A program made the translations under genes and the position numbers. A stretch of DNA of 64,000 nt, taken from contig NZ_BNGS01000002.1 in assembly GCF_014905555.1 (NCBI RefSeq), forward strand, positions 868,001-932,000. Direction: 5' to 3'. Source of the DNA: Streptomyces sp. Y2F8-2 (GTDB lineage Bacteria; Actinomycetota; Actinomycetes; Streptomycetales; Streptomycetaceae). Positions 36,533 to 44,964 of the stretch are shown here, one piece after another. The stretch's first letter is position 1. Every line of letters begins with the position of its first letter. The notes beneath the pieces were generated by a model. That model was not told the origin of the DNA and did not search any database. It was given only the letters and a program-made list of their open reading frames with translations.

Positions 36533-36823
36533 GTGCAGCGTCCCACGCACCCCTCGGCCCGTCCCTCGACCAGGCTAGGAACGGACTTGAAGATCGTGCG
36601 TCGAGTCGGCGCCTCGCCCCGGGAGCGCGGCAGCGTCTCGGGGCAGAGTTGCCCCGACATCTTCGAGCTGAGCGACGGCAACTTCGCCGTCATCGGCACA
36701 GAGGCCACGGATGCTCTTGACGCGGAGCTGCCGCCCGACGCCTCACGGGCAGACTATGAACGGATCGTCGTCATCAGCCGCGAAACGCTGCTCCACGCGA
36801 AAGCGGACATCCCCGATGCATGA
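36533..36823 (+). CDS. Small 96-aa hypothetical protein
   Basis: A GTG-start protein with an excellent GAAGGAGG ribosome-binding site 12 bases upstream. The N-terminal 20 residues are basic and low-complexity; the rest is an acidic compact domain (SCPDIFELSDGNFAVIGTEA, then VVISRETLLHAKADI). I recognise it only as a streptomycete family of small proteins often found near regulators, without a function. A hairpin terminator follows 31 bp after the stop. Confidence 0.75.
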   Translation: MQRPTHPSARPSTRLGTDLKIVRRVGASPRERGSVSGQSCPDIFELSDGNFAVIGTEATDALDAELPPDASRADYERIVVISRETLLHAKADIPDA

Positions 36824-36854
36824 GTGACGGGCGCTCCCCCACCCTTCCACCCGT

Positions 36855-36881
36855 GGCCTCGATGCGAACGGCATCGAGGCC
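36855..36881. terminator. Bidirectional terminator
   Basis: A perfect 11-bp stem (GGCCTCGATGC/GCATCGAGGCC) with the 5-base loop GAACG lies between the convergent 96-aa gene and the citrate synthase remnant. Confidence 0.8.
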
Positions 36882-36898
36882 CGACGGTTCTCCGGCCC

Positions 36899-37859
36899 TC
36901 ATGCCACCGCCGGCACCGCCACCGGCGGTTCCGGGCCCACGTACCGGGCCGCCGGCCGGATGATCTTCCGGTCTTCCGCCTGTTCCAGGACGTTGGCGCT
37001 CCAGCCGACCACTCGGCCCGTCGCGAAGGTGGGGGTGAACATCTCACGCGGGAGGCCACAGAGCTCCATCACCACGCCCGCGTAGAACTCCACGTTCGTG
37101 TGGAGGTCCCGGCCGGGCTTCAGTTCGGCCAGGATGGACTCCACACGGCGCTCGACCTCGATCGCGAAGTCGACGAGCGGCCCGCCGAACCGCTCCGCGA
37201 TGCCGCGCAGCATCCGCGAGCGCGGGTCCTCCGTCCGGTAGACGGGGTGACCGAAGCCCATGATCCGGGTACCGGCGAGGACCTGTTCACGGATCCAGGA
37301 GTCGATGCGGTCGGGCGTGCCGATCGCATCGAGGGTGTCCAGGGCGCGGCTCGGCGCACCGCCGTGCAGCGGGCCGGACAGGGCGCCGACGGCGCCGACC
37401 AGGGCCGCGGCCACGTCCGCGCCCGTCGATGCGATCACCCGCGCCGTGAAGGTTGATGCATTGAACCCATGGTCAATGGTTGATATCAAGTACTGCTCGA
37501 CCGCCCGGGCCCGCTCCGGGTCCGGCTCGGAACCCGTCAGCATGTAGAGGTAGTTGGCCGCGTGCGGCAGGTCCTCCCGTGGCTCGACGGGCTCGAGACC
37601 CCTGCCCAGCCGGTACAGCGCCGTCACCAGCGTGGGGACGGCCGCGCTCGCTGTGAGCGTGTCCTCTCGCCGCCGGTCCGCGTCGATGTCGTACACCGGT
37701 CGGAACCCCTTGGACGCGCCGAGCAGCGAGAGCGCCGTACGAGGCCGGCCAGCGGACCGGACAGGCCGGTCGCCGCCGCCACGGCGGGAAGCGCGGCCCG
37801 TACGTCCTCGGGCAGGCGGCGCAGCCGTGCGGTCCGCGCGGTGAAGGCGGAGCGCCCGC
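36899..37859 (-). pseudogene. Citrate synthase (first copy), truncated and frameshifted
   Basis: The C-terminal 265 residues read through from the GTG at 37696: they include GPLHGGAPS and MGFGHPVYR with catalytic histidines, and end GRVVGWSANVLEQAED. Homologous sequence continues upstream to about 37855, but in another frame (SGPLAGL, LPEDVRAALPAVAAA, RSAFTAR), so one base is missing near 37740. The first 50-60 codons are not collinear: pieces that look like them occur inverted on the other strand at 37857-37950. The catalytic Asp is Glu here (TNVEFYAG). A 265-aa protein could still be made, but probably not a functional one. Confidence 0.8.
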
Positions 37860-37952
37860 GGCTTCGAGGACGTCTGGCACCTGATGGTCCATGGCGAACT
37901 GCCCGACGCCTCACCGACACCGCACTGGGTGACGTCAGGGGACTGGAGGGCT
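37857..37952 (+). other. Displaced, inverted pieces of citrate synthase N-terminus
   Basis: Read on the plus strand, 37857-37909 encodes RGFEDVWHLMVHGELPDA, and 37911-37950 encodes TDTALGDVRGLEG in another frame. In the family as I recall it, the TDTALG block comes before the FEDVWH block and both belong to the N-terminus of the minus-strand copy. Here both are inverted and in reversed order, and about 16 residues that normally join them are missing. Confidence 0.7.
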
Positions 37953-38453
37953 TGCGCCTACGCCGCCGTCTCGGCCGGACTCGGCGCGCTGGAAGGCCCC
38001 CTGCACGGCGCGGCCAGCAGCCTGGCGCACCGGATGCTCCTCGAGGTCCTGGACCGGGGCACCGCGGTTCCCGTGGTCGCCGACGAACTGCGCGCCGGGC
38101 GCCGGATCCCCGGGCTCGGACACCGCCTGTATCCCGGCGAGGACCCTCGCGCGCGTGCCCTTTTCGCGGCCCTCGAGGGCCTGCCGTCCGCCGCACCCGC
38201 GCTGGCGGCGGCCAGGGACGTCGAGTCCACCGCGGCCCGCCACACGCCCCTGCACGCCAACGTCGACCTGGCCCTGGCCGTGTTCACGGCCTCTTCCGGC
38301 ATGGACGCCACCGCAGGCGAGACCGTCTTCGCCGTCGCACGCACCGCGGGCTGGATCGCCCACACCCTGGAGGAGTACGAGGAACGCCCGCTGCGCATGC
38401 GTCCCAGCGGGCGCTATGCGGGAGCCCGCCCGCCACAGCCGCCCCCCGAGTGA
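37953..38453 (+). pseudogene. Citrate synthase-like (second copy), N-terminus missing
   Basis: Only the C-terminal 165 residues are recognisable: AYAAVSAGLGALEGPLHGAA, PGLGHRLYPGED and HANVDLALAVF, which hold both histidines and the Asp of citrate synthases. The open frame starts at an ATG at 37884, inside the displaced piece of the first copy, so any product would be a chimera. Typical members of this copy have about 380-420 residues, often with an N-terminal helix-turn-helix; that part is gone. Confidence 0.75.
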
Positions 38454-38477
38454 GCCCGGCGTTCGCCGCCGGCCAAG

Positions 38478-38496
38478 TCAGGTTAGGCTCACCTCT
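38478..38496 (+). promoter_or_regulatory. Iron box (DmdR1/IdeR-type) overlapping the -10 region
   Basis: TCAGGTTAGGCTCACCTCT matches about 16 of 19 positions of the actinobacterial iron box, including the whole core GGTTAGGCTCACC. It directly abuts the GTG start at 38497. The -10-like TAGGCT (38484-38489) lies inside it. Repression by an iron-loaded DtxR-family regulator is expected. Confidence 0.82.
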
Positions 38497-39447
38497 GTGA
38501 GTACGTGCACGACCGCGTCCCGGGACCTCGACGAGCCCCTCGCGGGTACCGCGGCGACCGCGAGGACCTGGCTGCTCCTGGAGCAGCCCGGCCCTTGGGG
38601 TCCCAAGGCGCTCACCTCCAGCCACCTGGACCGGGCGCTCGGCCGCGCCCTGGAAGGAGCCGCGGAGGGCACCGGCGTGCGGATCGCCCTCATCCGCCGC
38701 CCCGGGCGGCACGCCGACTGCGGTACGCCCGCCGAACGGCAGGTCTACGTTGCACACACCGTGCCCGGAAACGTCTGGCTGCACGCCGCCACGACCTCCG
38801 CGCCGGAACAGCTGCTCGATCTGGACCTCGCCGCCCTGGGCGCGGGCGACCCGCACAGTTTCGACTCGGTTCTCCAGGGACGGCCGCACACCGGCGACCC
38901 GCTCGCCTTCGTCTGCACCAACGGCAGGCGCGACCGCTGCTGCGCCCTCCTCGGCCGGCCCCTCGCGGCCGAGCTGACCACCTCCGGCGTCCACGGCGTC
39001 TGGGAGGTCACCCACCTCGGCGGCCACCGCTTCTCCCCCACGGTGCTAGTCCTGCCGTTCGGATACGCGTACGGGCGGGCCCAGGCCGCCCACGTCAAGG
39101 AGGTCCTCCAGGCCGTGCGCGAAGGGCGGGTCGTGGTCGAGGGATGCCGCGGCAGCTCCGCCTGGGAGCGGCCCGCGCAGGCCGCGGAGCTCGCGGTGCG
39201 CACGACGGCCCACGAGTACGCGGCGGGAGCCCTGACCGTCCTCCGCACCGACGGCGCGGCGCCCCGCTGGAAGGTCACCGTCGCCCACACCGACGGCCGC
39301 CTGTGGCGCGTCGTCGTGGCCCAGGGCGCCTCGCTGCCGCCGCGCCCGGAGAGCTGCGGCTCGGTGCTGGGTTCCCCGGCGCGGATGGACGTGGTGTCGG
39401 TACGCCAGCTGCGCACCGCGGTCGCCGCCCACCCGGCGCACTGCTGA
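38497..39447 (+). CDS. Sucrase/ferredoxin-like (Suc_Fer) family protein
   Basis: A 316-residue protein of the thioredoxin-like [2Fe-2S] family. The likely cluster cysteines are in FVCTNGRRDRCCALLG (about residue 145-160), and VTHLGGHRFSP contains the conserved histidines. Such proteins may carry electrons; the physiological partner is unknown. The GTG start has no ribosome-binding site and lies 7 bases after a -10-like hexamer, so the mRNA is probably leaderless. The iron box places it in the iron-starvation regulon. Confidence 0.85.
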   Translation: MSTCTTASRDLDEPLAGTAATARTWLLLEQPGPWGPKALTSSHLDRALGRALEGAAEGTGVRIALIRRPGRHADCGTPAERQVYVAHTVPGNVWLHAATTSAPEQLLDLDLAALGAGDPHSFDSVLQGRPHTGDPLAFVCTNGRRDRCCALLGRPLAAELTTSGVHGVWEVTHLGGHRFSPTVLVLPFGYAYGRAQAAHVKEVLQAVREGRVVVEGCRGSSAWERPAQAAELAVRTTAHEYAAGALTVLRTDGAAPRWKVTVAHTDGRLWRVVVAQGASLPPRPESCGSVLGSPARMDVVSVRQLRTAVAAHPAHC

Positions 39448-39566
39448 TCGGCGGGCCCCGCGCGGAACGAGGGCGGCTCCCCGTGACGGGCCGCACCCGC
39501 ACCGCACAGGAGATCCACGCCACACCCCCTACGGCACGGCGCACCCGTCCCCGTACCGTCGTACCC

Positions 39567-41288
39567 ATGAGCCCCTCTGCCCCTGCACGACGACTGCGCC
39601 TCGGTCTGCCGCGGCGGATGTTCTCGCAGGTCCTGCTGATGCAGGTGGCGATCGCCGCGGGCGTGGCCGTGCTCGCCACCGGGCTGTTCCTGGCGCCGCT
39701 CAGCCGTCTGCTGGACGACCAGGCGATGCGCCGGGCCCTCGCGATCGCGCAGACCACGGCGGCCCAGCCGCAGATCTCCACGGATCTGCAGAGAGCGTTG
39801 CCGTCGCCCGACGGGCCGGTGCAGAAGGAGGCGGAGCGCATCCGCAAGGCCAGTCACGCCGAGTACGTCGTGGTGATGAACACAAGGGGCGTGCGCTGGT
39901 CGCACCCGGACACCTGGCAGATCGGCAAGATCGTCTCCACCGACCCGAGCGAGGCCCTGGCCGGCAAGGAGATCATGCAGATCGACAGCGGCACCCTGGG
40001 CCGCTCGGCCCGCGGCAAGGTGCCGCTGCGGGACGCGCACGGCAGGATCATCGGAGCGGTCTCCGTCGGCATCGAGTACGACAGCGTCCGGGCCCGGCTG
40101 ATCCACGCGATCCCGGGCCTGTTCGCGTACGCGGGCGCGGCCCTGGCGATCGGCGCGCTGGCCGCGTACCTGATCTCGCGCAGGGTCCAGCGGCAGACCC
40201 GTGATCTCGCCTTCTCGGACATCTCGGCACTGCTCAGCGAGCGCGAGGCGATGCTGCACGGCATCAGGGAGGGCGTCGTCGCCCTGGACCGCGAGGGCCG
40301 GGTGCGTCTGGTCAACGACGAGGCGCAGCGCCTGCTGGGCATCGGCGACGAGGTCGTCGGCCGCTCCCTCGACGACGCGCTCGGCGAGGGCCGTACGACC
40401 GATGTGCTGGCCGGACGGGTCACGGGCACCGACCTGCTCACCGTGCGCGGGCACCGGGTCCTCGTCGCCAACCGCATGCCCACCGACGACGGAGGCGCCG
40501 TCGCCACCCTGCGCGACCGCACCGAGCTGGAGCAGCTGGGCCGCGAACTGGACTCCACACGCGGTCTGATCGACGCCCTGCGCGCGCAGGACCACGAACA
40601 CGCCAACCGCATGCACACGCTTCTGGGACTCCTGGAACTGGAGATGTACGAGGACGCCGTGGAGTTCGTCGGCGAGGTGGTGGGCGACCACAGGGCCACG
40701 GCGGAACAGGTCACCGAGAAGATCCACGATCCGCTGCTCGCGGCCCTGTTGGTGGGCAAGGCGACGGTCGCCGCCGAGCGCGGGGTGGCCCTGTGGATCG
40801 CCGACCGGACACTGCTGCCGGACCGGTTGATCGACCCCAGAGGTCTGGTCACGATCGTAGGGAACCTGGTCGACAACGCACTCGACGCCGTGGCGGGCAC
40901 TCCGCACGCGCGCGTGGAGGTCGAACTGCGTGCGGAGGGGCGCACGGCTGTCCTCAGGGTGCGTGACACAGGTCCCGGAATACCCGCCGAGCGCCGGGAG
41001 CTGGTCTTCACGGACGGATGGTCCACCAAGCAGCCCCCGGCGCACGGCAAGCGCGGCATCGGGCTGTCCCTGGTGCGCCGTCTCGCCGAACGCCAGGGAG
41101 GCAGCGCCCGGGTGACCGAGGCGGAGGGAGGAGGCGCGGAGTTCGTCGTCGTCCTCCCCGAGGCTCTCGAGGAACCGGAGCCGGCCGCCGCAGACCGCGG
41201 GGCCCTGGTCCCCGCCCGTCAGGCACCGGCGGACACGGCGCCGGCCCCGGACACGCCCGCCCCGATCCCCGAGGAGGAGTCGCGATGA
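39567..41288 (+). CDS. DcuS/CitA-family sensor histidine kinase
   Basis: This 573-residue kinase has TM1 at about residues 20-42, an extracellular Cache/PDC sensor domain (about 43-175), TM2 (about 178-200), a PAS domain (about 215-330), a SpoB-type phospho-acceptor region DHEHANRMHTLLGLLE and a HATPase (NLVDNALDAV, DTGPGIP, GIGLSLVRR). A Pro/Ala-rich tail ends the protein. The family senses C4-dicarboxylates or citrate. The stop overlaps the regulator start by 4 bp (ATGA). Confidence 0.92.
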   Translation: MSPSAPARRLRLGLPRRMFSQVLLMQVAIAAGVAVLATGLFLAPLSRLLDDQAMRRALAIAQTTAAQPQISTDLQRALPSPDGPVQKEAERIRKASHAEYVVVMNTRGVRWSHPDTWQIGKIVSTDPSEALAGKEIMQIDSGTLGRSARGKVPLRDAHGRIIGAVSVGIEYDSVRARLIHAIPGLFAYAGAALAIGALAAYLISRRVQRQTRDLAFSDISALLSEREAMLHGIREGVVALDREGRVRLVNDEAQRLLGIGDEVVGRSLDDALGEGRTTDVLAGRVTGTDLLTVRGHRVLVANRMPTDDGGAVATLRDRTELEQLGRELDSTRGLIDALRAQDHEHANRMHTLLGLLELEMYEDAVEFVGEVVGDHRATAEQVTEKIHDPLLAALLVGKATVAAERGVALWIADRTLLPDRLIDPRGLVTIVGNLVDNALDAVAGTPHARVEVELRAEGRTAVLRVRDTGPGIPAERRELVFTDGWSTKQPPAHGKRGIGLSLVRRLAERQGGSARVTEAEGGGAEFVVVLPEALEEPEPAAADRGALVPARQAPADTAPAPDTPAPIPEEESR

Positions 41289-41974
41289 CCCGGCCGATCG
41301 ACGTACTGGTCGTGGACGACGACCCCCGGGTCGCCCGGGTCAACGCCGCGTATGTGGAGAAGGTCGCCGGCTTCCGGGTGGCCGGCCAGGCGCACAACGC
41401 GGCCGACGCGCTGCGGCAGATGGAGACGCTGCCCCACCTCGACCTGGTCCTGATGGACCACTACCTGCCCGACGACACGGGACTCGCGGTCGTGCAGGAG
41501 ATGCGCCGACGCGGCCACCAGACCGATGTGATCATGGTGACGGCGGCCCGCGACATCCAGACCGTCCAGGCCGCGATGCGGCACGGCGCGCTCCAGTACC
41601 TGGTCAAGCCGTTCGCCTTCGCGGGCCTGCGCGCCAAGCTGGAGGCGTACGCCGAGTTGCGGCGCACCCTCGACGGCGGCGGTGAGGCCGAACAGGCAGA
41701 GGTCGACCGGATCTTCGGCGCCCTGTCGGCGGGTTCGGAGCCGGGGCTGCCCAAGGGGCACTCTGCGACGACGGCGGATCTGGTACGCCGTGCCCTGCTG
41801 GACGCCTCGGGGCCGCTGTCCGCCCAGGAGATCGCCGAGCGGACCGGGCTGAGCCGCCAGACCGCCCAGCGCTATCTGAAGCTCCTGGAGCGCACGGGAC
41901 GGGCCACGCTGACCCTGAAATACGGCGACGCGGGCCGCCCCGAACACCGCTACGTGTGGGCGACCCGCGCCTGA
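41285..41974 (+). CDS. CitB-family response regulator, cognate of upstream kinase
   Basis: A 229-residue regulator. The receiver domain has VVDDD, the phospho-acceptor Asp in LVLMDHYLPD (about residue 58) and Lys in YLVKPF. The C-terminal domain carries a helix-turn-helix (SAQEIAERTGLSRQTAQRYLKLLE, shortened: AERTGLSRQTAQRYL) followed by LKYGDAGRPEHRY. It converges on the substrate-binding gene of an ABC importer and probably controls that importer. Confidence 0.92.
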   Translation: MTRPIDVLVVDDDPRVARVNAAYVEKVAGFRVAGQAHNAADALRQMETLPHLDLVLMDHYLPDDTGLAVVQEMRRRGHQTDVIMVTAARDIQTVQAAMRHGALQYLVKPFAFAGLRAKLEAYAELRRTLDGGGEAEQAEVDRIFGALSAGSEPGLPKGHSATTADLVRRALLDASGPLSAQEIAERTGLSRQTAQRYLKLLERTGRATLTLKYGDAGRPEHRYVWATRA

Positions 41975-41990
41975 GGCACGGCCGTCGGGC

Positions 41991-43052
41991 TCAGCCCGCG
42001 GCCTTCTTCACGAACTCCGTGGTGTACGTCTTGCCGAGGTCGATCGTGGCGTTCTTGATGTTGGGGTTGAACGCCTTGAGGACCTTCTCGACGGTCTGCG
42101 GGCCGTCCTCGGGCATCACGCCGTCCTTGGTGAACATCGGCAGCGTGCTCTTGATGGCACTCGCGTAGAGCGTCTCGTTGCCCTTCGAGTAGTCGGCCGG
42201 CATCTTGGCGGCGATCTCGTTCGCGGAGTGTGTGGACATCCACTTGAGGGTCTTGACGAACGCGTTGGCGAGCTTCTGGACGGTGTCCTTGTGACTGTTG
42301 ACCCAGTCCGTCTGCATGTACAGGCTCGACGACGGGTACGGGCCGCCCAGTGCCTCCTGCGACCCCTGCGGTGTCCGCATGTCGACGAGCACTTGGCCGA
42401 GGTTCTTCTGCAGGACCGTGGCGACGGTCGGGTCCGTGGTCATGCCGGCGTCGATGGAGCCCTGCTGGAGGGCGGAGATGAACGTCGGACCGGCGCCGAC
42501 GGCGACCGGGCTGAACTCGCTGACCTGCACACCGTTCTTGACCGCGAGGTACTTGGTGAGGAAGTCGGTCGAGGAACCGAGGCCGGTGACGCCGAGCTTC
42601 CTGCCCTTGAAGTCCTTGGGCGAGGTGATGTCCTTGGCGCGCTTGTTGGAGACGATCTCCACCTCGCCGGGCGCGTGCGAGAACTGCACCACGGACTCGA
42701 CGTCCTTGCCCTTGGTCTGCAGGTCGAGCGTGTGGTCGTAGAAGCCGACGGCCCCCTGGACCTGGCCGGAGACGAGGGCCGTCTCGGCCTGCACGCCGGC
42801 CGGCTCGCTCAGCAGTTCCACGTCGAGCCCCTCGGCGTCGAAGTAGCCGAGCCGCTGGGTGAGCATGGCGGGCAGGTAAATGACCTTGTCGAGGCCACCC
42901 ACCATGATCTTGACCTTCTCGCCCTTGCCGTCGCCCTTGCTGCCGGAGTCCGACGAGGCGGTGGTGGCCGCGTCGTTGGCGCAGGCGGTGAGCGAGGTGG
43001 CGGCGAGCAGGCCGGCCGCGGCGAGGGCGGCGATTCTGGCGGACTTGCGCAT
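41991..43052 (-). CDS. ABC importer substrate-binding lipoprotein (NMT1/SsuA-like)
   Basis: This 353-residue lipoprotein has the lipobox LTAC (Cys24) after a classical signal sequence. The mature part fits the NMT1/taurine-type binding fold (periplasmic-binding type II): IMVGGLDKVIYLPAMLTQ at the start, VGFYDHTLDL and GVTGLGSSTDF. Ligands in this group include pyrimidine precursors, sulfonates, phthalates and other carboxylates. Its association with a CitA/CitB-type system points to a carboxylate; that is inference. Confidence 0.88.
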   Translation of the reverse strand: MRKSARIAALAAAGLLAATSLTACANDAATTASSDSGSKGDGKGEKVKIMVGGLDKVIYLPAMLTQRLGYFDAEGLDVELLSEPAGVQAETALVSGQVQGAVGFYDHTLDLQTKGKDVESVVQFSHAPGEVEIVSNKRAKDITSPKDFKGRKLGVTGLGSSTDFLTKYLAVKNGVQVSEFSPVAVGAGPTFISALQQGSIDAGMTTDPTVATVLQKNLGQVLVDMRTPQGSQEALGGPYPSSSLYMQTDWVNSHKDTVQKLANAFVKTLKWMSTHSANEIAAKMPADYSKGNETLYASAIKSTLPMFTKDGVMPEDGPQTVEKVLKAFNPNIKNATIDLGKTYTTEFVKKAAG

Positions 43053-43134
43053 GGCGGTTCACGTCCTTGTGAGAGGGCGGTGCGGGAGGAAACTGCAGGG
43101 GGACGGGGTCGTTGACCAGAGCCTTCGGGGGACG

Positions 43135-43998
43135 TCAGTGCCCGGAGTCCGACGGCTTCCAGCGGAAGATGCGGCGCTCGGCGAAGGTGAGCAGCCCCTC
43201 GGCCACCAGCGCGACGACCGCGAGGATGACCATCGCGGCGTAGACACCGGCCGCGTTGAAGGTGCCCTGGGACTGGGCGACGAGCAGGCCGATGCCCTTC
43301 GTCGCACCGATGTACTCGCCGACGATGGCGCCGATGAGCGCGAAGCCGAAGCTGACATGGAGGCTGGTGAAGATCCACGAGGTGGCCGACGGGATGACGA
43401 CCTGGAGTGTCACCCGGCGGTCGCTGGCGCCCAGGATGCGGGCGTTGGCGACGAGGTTGCGGTCGACCTCGCGGGCGCCCTGGAAGGCGTTGAAGAAGAC
43501 CGGGAAGAAGACCAGGACGACGGCGGAGGCGATCTTGGAGGACGGTCCGAGCCCGAACCAGATCACGAAGATCGGGGCGAGGACGATCCTGGGAATGGAG
43601 TTGAGCACCTTGATGTAGGGACCGAGGATGTCGGCGAGGAAGGCGATCCGCCCGAGCGCGATACCGAAGACGACACCGGCTATGACGCCGATGATCCAGC
43701 CGAGCAGCGCCTCGTGGAGCGTGACCCAGATCTGTTCGCCGAGCGCTCCCTGCGCGGTGCCGTGCATCACCCAGGTGGAGATCTGGTCCCAGATCTTCGA
43801 CGGCATCGAGAAGTTGAACGGGTCGATGACCTTGCTCCGGGAGAGCGCCTCCCAGAGGCCGAGCACGGCGACCAGGAGCAGCACGCGGACGAGCAGGACG
43901 ACGGCCTTGCGTCTGCGGGCGGCACGCGCGCGTGAGTGGGCGCGGTCGGGCTTGGAGGTGTCGACGGGCGTGGGCGCGGAGATGACCTCAGGCGACAT
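43135..43998 (-). CDS. ABC importer permease (SsuC/TauC type)
   Basis: A 287-residue BPD_transp_1 permease with about six membrane helices. The cytoplasmic EAA loop reads NAFQGAREVDRNLVANARILGASDRR, of which the essential part is the EVDRNL...GAS segment. The ATG at 43998 overlaps the ATPase gene end by 11 bp, so it belongs to the same operon. N-terminal 45 residues are basic and cytoplasmic. Confidence 0.92.
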   Translation of the reverse strand: MSPEVISAPTPVDTSKPDRAHSRARAARRRKAVVLLVRVLLLVAVLGLWEALSRSKVIDPFNFSMPSKIWDQISTWVMHGTAQGALGEQIWVTLHEALLGWIIGVIAGVVFGIALGRIAFLADILGPYIKVLNSIPRIVLAPIFVIWFGLGPSSKIASAVVLVFFPVFFNAFQGAREVDRNLVANARILGASDRRVTLQVVIPSATSWIFTSLHVSFGFALIGAIVGEYIGATKGIGLLVAQSQGTFNAAGVYAAMVILAVVALVAEGLLTFAERRIFRWKPSDSGH

Positions 43999-44803
43999 GG
44001 GCGGCGCCCCTCTCGCGCGTGATGCGGACCTCTTCCCCCAGGGACTCCCAGATCTCGCGGTAGATCTCGATGAACCGCGGCTCCAGGCGCACCGACTCGA
44101 CCTTGCGCGGCCGGGGCAGGTCGATGTCGAAGACCTGCTTCACGGTGGCGGGTCCGGCGGTCATCACGACGACCTTGTCGGCCAGCGCGATCGACTCCTC
44201 CAAATCGTGGGTGACGAAGACGACGGAGGCGCCCGTGCCCTCCCACAGCTCCAGCAACTCGTCCGACATCAGCGCCCGGGTCTGCACGTCGAGCGCCGAG
44301 AACGGCTCGTCCATCAGCAGGATCTCGGGGTCGTTGACGAAGGTGGCGGCGAGGGCGACACGCTTGCGCTGGCCGCCGGAGAGCTGGTGCGGGTAGCGGT
44401 CCTCGAAGGCCGCGAGCCCCACCCGGGCCAGCCACTCACGGGCCTTCTGCCTGGCCTCCGTCTTGGGCACGCCGCGGAAGCGCGGACCCGCCATGACGTT
44501 GGACAGGACCGTGCGCCAGGGGAACGTGGCGTCCTGCTGGAAGACGAAACCGACCTTGTCGCCGACTCCCGAGACCGGCTCGCCGGCCACCATGACCTCA
44601 CCCTCGGTGGGCTCCTCCAAGCCGCTGACCAGGGTCAGGGTCGTCGACTTGCCGCATCCGGTGGGTCCGACGACGGCGACGAACTCGCCGCGCCCGACGG
44701 TCAGGTCCAGGTTCCTGACAGCCGTGTGCAGACCCCCTGACGGGGTCCGGAAGGTCTTGCTCGCGCCCCGTAGCTCGATGGCGGGGCTGGTGTCTGCGCT
44801 CAT
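43988..44803 (-). CDS. ABC importer ATP-binding protein (SsuB/TauB type)
   Basis: This 271-residue ATPase has Walker A GPTGCGKST (about residue 45), Q-loop FVFQQDATFPW, signature LSGGQRKRVALA, Walker B ILLMDEPFSALD and the H-loop VTHDLEES. The ATG at 44803 (MSADTSPA) fits the family. It is the first gene of the ATPase-permease-binding protein operon and divergent from the second CitB-type regulator, with 161 bp between the starts. Confidence 0.94.
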   Translation of the reverse strand: MSADTSPAIELRGASKTFRTPSGGLHTAVRNLDLTVGRGEFVAVVGPTGCGKSTTLTLVSGLEEPTEGEVMVAGEPVSGVGDKVGFVFQQDATFPWRTVLSNVMAGPRFRGVPKTEARQKAREWLARVGLAAFEDRYPHQLSGGQRKRVALAATFVNDPEILLMDEPFSALDVQTRALMSDELLELWEGTGASVVFVTHDLEESIALADKVVVMTAGPATVKQVFDIDLPRPRKVESVRLEPRFIEIYREIWESLGEEVRITRERGAAHVA

Positions 44804-44964
44804 GGCCCGGGACGGTAGGTGTGGCGCGGGCCACGGCAGGAGTCTTCTGGGCGCAACCTCGACTTCTGCTTGCAAGAGTCTGTTGTGCTCTTTTTGCTCG
44901 CGCTACAACTGCGGAGCCGAAACACGGGCGTAACGCCCGCATGGCCTTGGGAGAAAGAGGCCCG

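Noticed and set aside
44804..44964. TPP riboswitch before the NMT1-type ABC importer
   Set aside because: No thi-box CTGAGA or the second conserved TPP element was found, so a thiamine-precursor role is not supported.
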